The notes under the pieces: generated by a model
Told to the model about the DNA's origin: nothing
Database searches by the model: none
What the model saw: the letters and a program-made list of their open reading frames with translations, nothing else
Assembly (NCBI GenBank): GCA_029260755.1
Contig: JAJDCQ010000061.1
Span: 1-62,237, forward strand
Source: Planctomycetota bacterium
GTDB taxonomy: Bacteria; Planctomycetota; J058; JAJDCQ01
Direction: 5' to 3'
DNA length: 62,237 nt
Shown: positions 26,693 through 35,195 of the stretch, piece after piece
Layout: each line of letters begins with the position of its first letter
How positions within the stretch are numbered: position 1 is the first letter of the stretch
Program-made: the position numbers and the translations under genes

Positions 26693-29600
26693 ATGCCGGC
26701 GGATCGGGAGCGGCTTCCTTTGATTCCCTGCCATCGTTGCGGCTCGGATGTGACGCGGGCCACGGGCGTTTGTCCGCGGTGTGGGGTTCCTCTGACCGCG
26801 TCGGCGTCGGTCTATGGCGCCGTCCCGGCTCCGGCGCCTCCGCGCCGCCCTTCGACCGGGCAGCTCCTGCGGCCGCAGTCCTCGAGCGGGTTCACCTCGG
26901 CGATCGCGCAGCCCGGGCCGCCCGCCGCCTCCTCCTCGTCGTCGGGGGCGCATGGTGCGGGCGGGCGCATCGGGCGCTACGTCGTCCAGGGCGAGCTCGG
27001 CCGCGGCGGGATGGGCGTCGTCTACCGCGCCTTCGATCCGCAGCTTCAGCGTCCGGTCGCGATCAAGGTCATCCGGAGCGTCGGCGGCCCCGAGCAGCAG
27101 GAGGACGTCGAGCGCTTCATCCGTGAGGCGCGGATGGCGGCGCGCCTGCGGCACGCCGGGATCGTGAGCGTCCACGAGGCCGGCCAGCACGGCGACCGGC
27201 TCTTCATCGCGATGGACCTCGTCGAGGGCGAGAGCCTCGAGGCGCTCCTGCGCCGCGCGCCTCCGTCCGCCGAGGAGTCGGCGCGGATCGTCTCGGAGGT
27301 CGCCCGGGCGCTCCAGCATGCCCACGGGCTGGGCGTCGTCCACCGCGACGTGAAGCCGGGCAACATCCTCATCGATGGAGAGGGGCGAGCCCGGCTGACC
27401 GACTTCGGCCTCGCCCGCGACACGAACCAGGACAGCTTCGCCCACATCACGATGACCGGCTTCGTCGTCGGCACGCCCGCCTACATGGCGCCCGAGCAGG
27501 CGCGCGGCCTCGTCGGCGACCCGAAGCCGACCCTCGATGTGTGGTCGCTCGGCGCGATCCTCTACCGCGGGATCGCGAAGAAGCCTCCGTTCGACGGCGA
27601 GAGCGCCCTCGCCGTCATGCAGAAGGTCGTCACCGAGGACCCCACGCCCCCGCGCCAGATCGACGCGTCGATCCCGATCGACCTCGAGACGATCGCGCTG
27701 CGTTGCCTCGAGAAGGAGGCCGAGCGGCGCTACCCGACCGCCGAGGAGGTCGCCGATGAGATCGACCGATTCGTCGCCGGGCGGACGATCCGCGCCCGGC
27801 CACCTGGCGCGGGCGAGCGGGTCGCCCGCTGGTCGCGGCGCAACCGGGCCGCCCTCGCCGTCGGCGTCGCGGGCGCGCTCCTCGTCTGCGCTACGGCGGC
27901 GATCGGCGGGCTGCTCGTCCGCGCCGCGCGACGGCACGCGGCGGATGCGAACGCGCGCGCCGACCGCGCGGGGGAGACGGCCAGCGAGGCGGCCGGTCGG
28001 GCGGACGCCGCGAGAGCCGAGGCCGAGAAGGCCCGCGCCGCGGAGGAGAGCCTCCGCGAGGAGCTCGAGGCGACGCGCGCCGCGGCGAGCGCTTCGCTCG
28101 ATCCGGGTCAGCTCGGCGACGTCCTCGCGAAGTTCGGCGATGAGACGACCCGTCGAAGCGCCCTCTCCGCCCTCGGCGAGCGGGCCGACCTCCTCTTCGA
28201 GGCGCGGCGACCGCAGGAGGCGTGGGCCTGCCTCGCGGGCGCCCTCGGCGGCTCGCCCGACGAGACGCAGACGCGGCTCCGCCTTGCGCGGGCGCGGGCG
28301 GACTCGGGGCGGATCGCGTGGACGGCGTCGCCGCTCTCCGGCGGGGCGGTCGTCGATGTCGCCGCCGGGCCGCGCGGCCAGCTCGTCACCGCCGAGTCTG
28401 ACGGCGTCCGGTTCTGGAACCTCCAGAACGGCGCCTGCCTCGCCCTCGTGCCCCTCGCCGACGGCGCCGCGACGGCCGTCGCCATCTCGCCGGCCGGCGA
28501 CCGCCTGGCGGCCGCGGCCGAGGTCTCGGGCGCGATCCACATCTGGGAGCTGCCGGCCCGGAAGCGGCTCGCGGTCCTCCCCGGCGATGGCGAGCTCGTC
28601 TCGAGCCTCGGTTGGATCGATGCCGACCGCCTCCTCGCCGCGGGCCCGGCCCGGGCGAGGCTCTGGAATCCGAGCACGCGCACCATCACGCGCGAGCTCC
28701 CGATCGCTCCGCCGGGCGAGGCCACGCCCTGCGTGACCCTCGGCCCCGAATCACGCCGCGTCGCGGTCGGGACGTCCGGGCCGATCCTCGTGATCGATGC
28801 GACGGACCCGGAGAAGAAGAGGAGCCTCCGCGGACACGACGTCGCGACGACGGCCGTGGCGATCGACCCGTCCAGCCCCCGGCTGATCTCGGGCGACTTC
28901 CACGGCCACGCGGTCGAGTGGAGCCTCGAGACGGGCGACCGGACCGGCCGGCGCTTCGATGATGAGGGCTCGCCGGTCGACGCGATCGCGATCAGCGCGG
29001 ACGGATGGGTCGCGACGATCCGCCGCGACGGGATCCTCCACACCTGGGGGCCCGCGGGGCAGCAGGGGCGGTTCCAGCCGCCGCTCGGCGGTGAGCCGGG
29101 CAACCGGCTCGCGTGGATCGACGGCGGCAGCGCGCTCGCCGTCCTCACGCCGCGAGGCGAGCTCCGGATCCACGAGCCGGCCAGCGCCGCGGCCCGGTTC
29201 AGCCGGGACGGACACGGCGGCATGGTGATCACCCTCGCCGCCAGCTCCTCGTTCGGCATGGTCGCCTCCGCGGCGGTCGACGGATCCGTCGTCTTCCGCG
29301 AGGCCGGGGGCGGACGGACGCTCGGCAAGGGACTCTACCCCGCCGCGACCCCGCTCCTCGCTCTCGGATGGCTAGGCGACCGGCGTCGGGTGATCGCGTT
29401 CGCGGACGGCCGGATCATCTCGTTCGCCCACACCGGCGGCGATCGCCACGAGCATCGACCGCCCGACACGTCGGGGGCGCGTTTCGGGGTCGCCGTGGTC
29501 TCGCCGAGCGGCTACGAGGCCGCGCTCGCGCGCGGGAGCGAGGTCGAGCTCGTCAACCTCGAGAAGGAGACGAGCCGTCGGATGACCCTGGGCGGCCCGG

Positions 29601-31105
29601 TCGTGTCGATGCGCTGCGCGTCCCAAGGGTCCCGGGCGGCCGCCCTCCTCGGGAACGGCCGGGTCGTCGTGCTCGATCTCGTGGAGGGGCGCGGGATCTC
29701 CACCCTCTCGGACGGGCGCCTCGGCGGCGCGAAGCTCGTCGGGATCGGGCCCGAGGGGCGGGTCGTCACGACGCTCCACGCGGACGGCCGGGTCGGGGTC
29801 TGGGACGTGGACGCGAGGCGCGTCACGGCGATCCTCGAGGGGCGCTCGGTCCACCGGACGCCGATCACCGCGCTCACCATCCGGGCGGGCGTCCCCGGAG
29901 ACACGCTCGTCGTCACCGGCGACCGGGAAGGGCGGATCGCCTTCTGGCCCGCTCTGGGCGGCCCCGCCCACGCCAGCATGCTCGCCAGCGACACCGTGAT
30001 CACCGCCCTGGTCTCGGTCGACGACCAGGCCGGCGGCGTGATCGCGGCCGACGTTCGGGGCGGGCTCCGGTGCTTCCATCCGACCCGATCGGACTACCTC
30101 CGCTACGTCGCCCGCGGCGACGATCCGGTCACCGCCCTCGGCTGGACCCCCGACAGCCGGAGCTTCGTCGCTGGCGACCGGATGGGGCGGGTCGTCGTGT
30201 CGACGCCCGGCGAGGCGGCGGCGAGGTGGGCCGGCGTCGTCCTGGCCGGTCAGGTCGACGCGGTCGCGATCGCCGCCGACGGACAGACGGTGGTCGCCGG
30301 GGGGCGGGAGGGCCGCCTCGGTCTTCGCCGCGGGAGCGGCGAGCCGCGCTTCGCGACGCTCGGCGCTCCGATCAGGGCGGTCGGGATCTCCGACGATGCG
30401 CGGCGGGTGGTGGCGGCCACCGTCGACGCCCGCGGGGGTCGCATCGTCGTCCTGAACGCGGGCGACCTCACCGTCACCGGCACGCAGGGCGTCCCGGCCG
30501 GCGCTCCGATCGCCCTCCGCCCCGACGGCGGGCTCGCGGCGTGGCCCGAGCCCGGGCGCGGCCGCGTCGTCCTGTGGGAGCCCGGCGGCGCTCCGACGCC
30601 GCTCGCGCTGACCCGCGGTCCCGGCGGGAAGAGCTACGGCGCGGCGCTCGCGCCCCGGGGGCGGACGGCGGCGCTGATCCGCGGCCGGCCGGCGCGCCTG
30701 GTGATCCAGGACAGGGACGATCGATCCCGCGACGCGTCCTGGCTTCCGTGGGGTGCCCACACCGTCGCGCTACCGTTCGCGATCGGCCCGGGCGATCGGC
30801 GTCACGCCGCCGGCGTCCTGTTCGGCCGGACGCTCTCGCTCGTCGATCTCCGGACGGGAGCCGAGGTCGAGCGGATCGACGATCTGCCCGACGCGGTCGG
30901 CGCGCTCGCCTGGAGCCGGGACGGTCGCCGCGTCGTGTTCGCCGCGGGCGGGACCGTCGCCGTCGTCGAGCTCGGCGTCCTCGATGAGCCCGCCGCGACC
31001 CTCGTCGCCGAGGCGCGCGCGCTCACCGGGCTGACCGCGGTCGTCGAGGGAACGCGCGCCACCCTCCGGCTGGCCGCCGTCGATCGCCTGACGGGCGGGC
31101 GGTAG
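26693..31105 (+). CDS. Ser/Thr protein kinase with WD40 sensor region
   Basis: A 1470-residue membrane kinase. The N-terminus has a zinc ribbon (CHRCGSDVTRATGVCPRCG, residues about 13-31), then a low-complexity linker. The kinase domain spans about 93-365: LGRGGMGVVYRAF, VAIKVI, HRDVKPGNI near 217, DFGLAR, GTPAYMAPEQ. One transmembrane helix lies at about 386-410, followed by a charged coiled coil (418-465). The remaining ~1000 residues are WD40-like beta-propeller blades (for example DVATTAVAIDPSSPRLISGD), enough for two propellers. It is a membrane-spanning sensor kinase with an outer propeller. Starts at ATG 26693. Confidence 0.92.
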   Translation: MPADRERLPLIPCHRCGSDVTRATGVCPRCGVPLTASASVYGAVPAPAPPRRPSTGQLLRPQSSSGFTSAIAQPGPPAASSSSSGAHGAGGRIGRYVVQGELGRGGMGVVYRAFDPQLQRPVAIKVIRSVGGPEQQEDVERFIREARMAARLRHAGIVSVHEAGQHGDRLFIAMDLVEGESLEALLRRAPPSAEESARIVSEVARALQHAHGLGVVHRDVKPGNILIDGEGRARLTDFGLARDTNQDSFAHITMTGFVVGTPAYMAPEQARGLVGDPKPTLDVWSLGAILYRGIAKKPPFDGESALAVMQKVVTEDPTPPRQIDASIPIDLETIALRCLEKEAERRYPTAEEVADEIDRFVAGRTIRARPPGAGERVARWSRRNRAALAVGVAGALLVCATAAIGGLLVRAARRHAADANARADRAGETASEAAGRADAARAEAEKARAAEESLREELEATRAAASASLDPGQLGDVLAKFGDETTRRSALSALGERADLLFEARRPQEAWACLAGALGGSPDETQTRLRLARARADSGRIAWTASPLSGGAVVDVAAGPRGQLVTAESDGVRFWNLQNGACLALVPLADGAATAVAISPAGDRLAAAAEVSGAIHIWELPARKRLAVLPGDGELVSSLGWIDADRLLAAGPARARLWNPSTRTITRELPIAPPGEATPCVTLGPESRRVAVGTSGPILVIDATDPEKKRSLRGHDVATTAVAIDPSSPRLISGDFHGHAVEWSLETGDRTGRRFDDEGSPVDAIAISADGWVATIRRDGILHTWGPAGQQGRFQPPLGGEPGNRLAWIDGGSALAVLTPRGELRIHEPASAAARFSRDGHGGMVITLAASSSFGMVASAAVDGSVVFREAGGGRTLGKGLYPAATPLLALGWLGDRRRVIAFADGRIISFAHTGGDRHEHRPPDTSGARFGVAVVSPSGYEAALARGSEVELVNLEKETSRRMTLGGPVVSMRCASQGSRAAALLGNGRVVVLDLVEGRGISTLSDGRLGGAKLVGIGPEGRVVTTLHADGRVGVWDVDARRVTAILEGRSVHRTPITALTIRAGVPGDTLVVTGDREGRIAFWPALGGPAHASMLASDTVITALVSVDDQAGGVIAADVRGGLRCFHPTRSDYLRYVARGDDPVTALGWTPDSRSFVAGDRMGRVVVSTPGEAAARWAGVVLAGQVDAVAIAADGQTVVAGGREGRLGLRRGSGEPRFATLGAPIRAVGISDDARRVVAATVDARGGRIVVLNAGDLTVTGTQGVPAGAPIALRPDGGLAAWPEPGRGRVVLWEPGGAPTPLALTRGPGGKSYGAALAPRGRTAALIRGRPARLVIQDRDDRSRDASWLPWGAHTVALPFAIGPGDRRHAAGVLFGRTLSLVDLRTGAEVERIDDLPDAVGALAWSRDGRRVVFAAGGTVAVVELGVLDEPAATLVAEARALTGLTAVVEGTRATLRLAAVDRLTGGR

Positions 31106-31110
31106 CCAGG

Positions 31111-31893
31111 CTAGGCAGGCGAGCCCTCGGCGATGAGCCGCAGCCCGTGGAGGGTCAGCTCGGGCACGATCGCGTCGATCGACGCGCAGCGCGGAGCGAT
31201 CGCCGCGGCGTCTCCGCCGGTCGCGACGACGACGAGGCCGTCGTCGCCCCGCTCGACGTCGAGCTCGCGGGCGATCGAGGCGATGAGCGCGTCGACGAGG
31301 CCGACCCAGCCGTGGAAGATCCCCGCGTTGATGCAGTCGATGGTGTTCTTGCCGATCACCCGGTCGGTCGGCTGGATCCGGACCGATGGCAGCAGCGCCG
31401 TTCGATCGGTGAGGGCGCGCGCCGCGGTCTCGAGACCCGGCAGGATCAGCCCGCCCTCGTAGGCCCCGTCGGCGCTCACCACGTCGAACGTCACCGCCGT
31501 CCCGAGGTCGACGATCACGACGGGGCGGCCCGGGTGAGTCCGGCTCGCCCACACCGCGTTCACGATGCGATCGGCGCCGACCTCGTCGGCGTGGTCGACC
31601 CGCAGCTCGATCGGCGGCGGCAGATCCTCGCCGACCACCCGGGGGAGCCCGCCGAACCGCTTGGTCGCCCAGTGGGTGAACGGGATCTTCACCTTCGGGT
31701 TGACCGACGCGACGACGACGCTGGCGGGGGCTGCGCCATCGACCGCGTCGACGAACGCGTCCCAGGCGGCGGTCAACGCGTCGTTGGTCTGCTCGGCCGA
31801 GGCGAGCCCGGCCTGGGCAAGGAGCACCTCGCCCTCGAAGAGGCCGAGGTGCGCCTTGGTGTTGCCGATGTCGGCGACGAGGAGCTGCGGCAT
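31111..31893 (-). CDS. coaX: Type III pantothenate kinase
   Basis: CoaX phosphorylates pantothenate in the first step of coenzyme A synthesis. The 260-residue length is typical. The ASKHA-fold motifs are present: DIGNTKAHLG (phosphate-1 loop, residues 8-17), GADRIVNA near 104, DLGTAVTFD near 129, GLILPGLETAARAL, and a late VVATGGDA. The stop lies 5 nt from the stop of the convergent kinase gene. The protein starts at ATG 31893; a GGGGTCAGGTC motif sits 18 nt upstream of the start. Confidence 0.95.
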   Translation of the reverse strand: MPQLLVADIGNTKAHLGLFEGEVLLAQAGLASAEQTNDALTAAWDAFVDAVDGAAPASVVVASVNPKVKIPFTHWATKRFGGLPRVVGEDLPPPIELRVDHADEVGADRIVNAVWASRTHPGRPVVIVDLGTAVTFDVVSADGAYEGGLILPGLETAARALTDRTALLPSVRIQPTDRVIGKNTIDCINAGIFHGWVGLVDALIASIARELDVERGDDGLVVVATGGDAAAIAPRCASIDAIVPELTLHGLRLIAEGSPA

Positions 31894-32199
31894 CCGAGCG
31901 CGTCCTCCAGAGGGGTCAGGTCCAATACTTTTACCATTTCGCCGTAAGGCGTTGCCGCGTCGGGCCCGCCCCCCCCCCGACTTCCGCTGATCCGCCAGCC
32001 CGTTCAGAATCGTTTCGATTTCAGCTCACATCCGTCGCGAGGCGGGAGGGGGATTCCCCGGCTCCCACGAAGGTGTTGCATCTCGCTGTCCGTGCAAGCA
32101 TCTATTTCCAGACGCATTAGCTCTCTCCGTCACTCCACCCTCGCCGGATGGTCCAGGCCTTGCGATCTGTCGGGCGGAACACGAGAGGCAGAGAGAGAA
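31894..32199. other. Intergenic region upstream of the effector-like pair
   Basis: 306 nt between coaX (minus) and the 981-aa gene (plus). It holds a GGGGTCAGGTC motif (31911-31925), a 10-C homopolymer (31969-31978) and locally less GC-rich sequence around 31925-31945 and 32075-32125, where promoters may lie. No clear -35/-10 pair was found. A purine-rich GAGAGGCAGAGAGAGAA run precedes the ATG at 32200. Confidence 0.55.
31911..31925 (+). repeat. GGGGTCAGGTC intergenic motif
   Basis: AGGGGTCAGGTCC here shares its core with the arms of the 26531-26599 palindrome and with the minus strand of 95-108. Here it is a single, unpaired copy. Confidence 0.4.
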
Positions 32200-35145
32200 A
32201 TGAACCGTAGGACCCGCCAGGGCACCCCCCTGTGCTTCGGGCTCGCCCTGTTCGCGTCGATGGCGCTCCTCGCGCCGACCGCCCCGGCCCTGCCCCCGCC
32301 GCCCGAGTCTGCCGCCGCGCGCGCCGAGGTCCGCGCCCTCGAGGTCGCGCTCCGCGCCGAGGGGATCCAGCGCGCCATCGACGACGCGGCCGGCCGCCTC
32401 GACCGCGCCGGCGAGACGGCGAAGGCCGGGATCGTCCGGGCCAAGCGCCCGAGCGTCGCGTTCGTCCGCGATCACATCGACGCCGAGCTCGAGCAGACGA
32501 TGAAGGAGCTCTTCCGGACCGAGCTCCGCAACCGCCGCCTGAAGGCTACCGACCTCAAGGTCGACCTGATGGTCTTCCGCGGCTGGAACACCGGCTTCCG
32601 CGTTCGCGAGGTCCCGAGCGCCGAGCTCCCGATCGCCCGGACCGGCTTCCAGCCGGGGCGGTCGCGCGGCTTCCCGGCCGAGGTTCGCGAGATCAACAAC
32701 ACCGCCGCCCACAGCATGGGCGACCTCCACGACTATCTCGCCGATCGGTTCACCCTCGCCGCCCTCGAGCGAATCATCGAGAACGGCTACCGCGTCGAGG
32801 TCCACCTGGGCAGCGTCACCGAGGCGCTCACCGACCTGACCAACCGAGGCTTCAACGTCTTCGGCGAGGTGAAGACCCCGAACGGGAACTACGAGCGGAT
32901 CTTCCTCGCCGAGAGCCCGTCCGGCGAGATCCGCTACGTCGTGAGCGGCACGATCGACGGCGCCGACCGGATGCGCCACCTGACCGCCCTGCTGCGGTTC
33001 GCCGGTCCCGACGGCCGAGGGGTCCGCAACGACAGGATCGAGATCGTCGGCGACATCGAGGCCGTCCGCGAGGCGCACGAGTCGACCCTCCGCGAGGGCT
33101 TCCGCCGCCTGCCCCTCGAGGGCTCGACCGCGATCATCGGCTTCCGCCAGACCCTCGCGAACGACCTGACCAAGCGCGCCCTGGCCCGCGGCGGCATCGA
33201 GCGGGCGATCGAGGTGCTCGGCGCCAACCCGTTCTCGACCCTGACCCGCCGCCTCACCCGCGAGCGCGACGCCGCGAGCGGCCAGCGCAAGGTGAAGCTG
33301 GCGCAGCTCGTCGAGCAGATCTCGGGCGACACCAAGCTCAAGGAAGCCCTCTCGATGGCGCCGGCCGAGGTCTTCCTGAGCGCCGACGCGGTGAAGAAGG
33401 TCATCAAGGCCGAGAAGACGCTCGTCGACCTCGAGAGCCGGTTCGGCAGCACCACGCTGGGCGAGCTCGTCGTCGACGGGAAGCTCCGCCTCCCGGGCGG
33501 AACGAGCGCGACCGAGGTCGTCGCCACCCGCGCCCTCGAGCACGGCGCGATGCGGGCCGAGGAGGTCCTGACCCGGACGAGCGGCGGGCAGATCAAGAGC
33601 GTCCTCCTCGTGAACAACTACTACGGTGACGCGATGGGCTCGGTCGTCCGGGCGCTCCTCTCGAGCGGCCGCCGCAACGTCGCCTACTTCGGGACGGCCG
33701 GCGGGATCGCCGAGGGCGTCCGCGTCGGCGACATCCACGTCCCGCGCCAGATCTTCGACTTCCGTCACGAGCTCGCGAGCGAGGGCGTCGAGAACCGCTT
33801 CCTCTCGCACTTCGAGGCGAGCGCGAACGCGGAGAACGCCCTCGGCGCGCGCCTCACCCTCGGGACGCGGCTCGGCAACGTCTTCTCGCCGGCCGTCGAG
33901 ACGATGCCGTGGCTGAACGACGCCCGCAGCTTCGGGCTCGACGCAGTCGAGGTCGAGAACAGCCACATCGCCCGAGCGATCGCCGAGCACAACGCCGCCG
34001 CGAGCAGCCGCGATCGGGCGAACCTCTTCACCGCCGTGACGATCTCCGACATCCCCGGCGGCGAGCACACCCTCGGAAACAGCAACGGGTCGAGCTCGGC
34101 GACGTTCGGCCGGATGGTCGACCACTACCTCCGCGCCCTCGGCGTCGACAACATCGTCCTGCGTCAGCCCGAGGCCGAGGCCGGCGGCCCGTTCTCGGGG
34201 GACGCCCGGAGCGAGCGCGCCCGCCGGGTCGCCGAGCGCCTGATCCCGCGCGCCGCTCCGAAGAGCCAGATCCTCAACGACCGGATCGCCGCGATCCTCG
34301 GCGCGGAGCTGACCGCCGAGCAGCTCGAGGCGCTCGAGGGCACCGGGCGGCTGCGCCCGAACCAGGTCGAGGGCCTCTCCGACGCCAGCCGCGAGCTGCT
34401 CGAGGCCGAGGTGAAGAAGGCGGCGACCGACAAGCAGATCCTCGAGTCGCTCCTGCGCACGAACACGGTCGTGAGCCGGCTCGTCGCCGAGCTCCACGAG
34501 CGTCACCCGAACGGCCGGTTCGAGATTCGCCTCGGCGGCGGCATCGAGAGCGGCACCTTCTCGCCGGGCGTCAACGGGCTCGTCATCGATGTCCGCGGCA
34601 GCAACCCGGCGCGCACGACGGCCAACGAGATCCTCCCAGAGCTCCTCGCCGAGGTGCCGGGCGCGGCGAACGTGCGGATCGAGAGCCTCCCCGCGGAGGG
34701 TCTCACGGTCGGTCGCGGCGAGGTCTTCCTGCGCGAGCCGAACGTGCTGCGGCGGCTGTTCGCGTCGCGGCTCCTGGAGACGCGGGGCGCCGTCGTTCGC
34801 GGTGTGTCGGTCCGGTTCGACGGCCAGGAGCACCGCGGCAACGTGGCCCCGACCGGGTTCCAGGTCGAGGAGCTCGCGCGGCTGACCCTGCCCGAGCTGA
34901 TCGTCCGGGCGCGTCGCGCGATGAACCGCCCCGACGTCCCGCTCAACCGCAACGCCCTCGTCTCGCTCCTCACGGGCGTCGAGGGCGACGAGCTCCGTCG
35001 CCGGACCACGGCGGCGCGGCGCACGACGACGGCGGAGGCCCCCACGAGCGGTCTCGGGCTGATCGGCGCGCTGGTCAACGACCGGGTCCGGGATCGGATC
35101 CGCAGCCGGTCGCGCACCTCGCGAAACCGGAGCCGGGCTCGCTAA
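32200..35145 (+). CDS. Exported protein with nucleoside-phosphorylase-like domain
   Basis: A 981-residue protein. ATG 32200 is preferred to an upstream start because of the purine-rich run before it and the signal peptide it begins (Arg-rich, then LCFGLALFASMALLAPTAPA, cleavage near 30). Residues about 465-660 look like a PNP/MTAN fold: KSVLLVNNYYGD, YFGTAGGIAEGVRVGDIHVP near 496, VEVEN with Glu 584/586 in the ribose-binding position, and TISD with Asp 617 in the base-binding position. The N-terminal ~430 residues are unassigned. Near the C-terminus (about 905-945) is a SAP-like motif (LTLPELIVRARRAM), then an Arg/Ser-rich tail. The next gene shares the last two features. Confidence 0.72.
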   Translation: MNRRTRQGTPLCFGLALFASMALLAPTAPALPPPPESAAARAEVRALEVALRAEGIQRAIDDAAGRLDRAGETAKAGIVRAKRPSVAFVRDHIDAELEQTMKELFRTELRNRRLKATDLKVDLMVFRGWNTGFRVREVPSAELPIARTGFQPGRSRGFPAEVREINNTAAHSMGDLHDYLADRFTLAALERIIENGYRVEVHLGSVTEALTDLTNRGFNVFGEVKTPNGNYERIFLAESPSGEIRYVVSGTIDGADRMRHLTALLRFAGPDGRGVRNDRIEIVGDIEAVREAHESTLREGFRRLPLEGSTAIIGFRQTLANDLTKRALARGGIERAIEVLGANPFSTLTRRLTRERDAASGQRKVKLAQLVEQISGDTKLKEALSMAPAEVFLSADAVKKVIKAEKTLVDLESRFGSTTLGELVVDGKLRLPGGTSATEVVATRALEHGAMRAEEVLTRTSGGQIKSVLLVNNYYGDAMGSVVRALLSSGRRNVAYFGTAGGIAEGVRVGDIHVPRQIFDFRHELASEGVENRFLSHFEASANAENALGARLTLGTRLGNVFSPAVETMPWLNDARSFGLDAVEVENSHIARAIAEHNAAASSRDRANLFTAVTISDIPGGEHTLGNSNGSSSATFGRMVDHYLRALGVDNIVLRQPEAEAGGPFSGDARSERARRVAERLIPRAAPKSQILNDRIAAILGAELTAEQLEALEGTGRLRPNQVEGLSDASRELLEAEVKKAATDKQILESLLRTNTVVSRLVAELHERHPNGRFEIRLGGGIESGTFSPGVNGLVIDVRGSNPARTTANEILPELLAEVPGAANVRIESLPAEGLTVGRGEVFLREPNVLRRLFASRLLETRGAVVRGVSVRFDGQEHRGNVAPTGFQVEELARLTLPELIVRARRAMNRPDVPLNRNALVSLLTGVEGDELRRRTTAARRTTTAEAPTSGLGLIGALVNDRVRDRIRSRSRTSRNRSRAR

Positions 35146-35195
35146 CCAGACACAGACGAAGCCGGCGCCGAGGCAGGCGCCCAGGAGAGAGAGCC

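Noticed and set aside
31969..31978. Run of ten C as a phase-variation tract
   Set aside because: It lies more than 200 nt from the next start codon and about 75 nt upstream of coaX, outside any reading frame and not between promoter elements I can define. It may also be a sequencing artefact.
32092..32199. 36-residue N-terminal extension of the nucleosidase-like exported protein
   Set aside because: It would place the signal peptide inside the protein; the ATG at 32200 follows a purine-rich run and begins the signal peptide.
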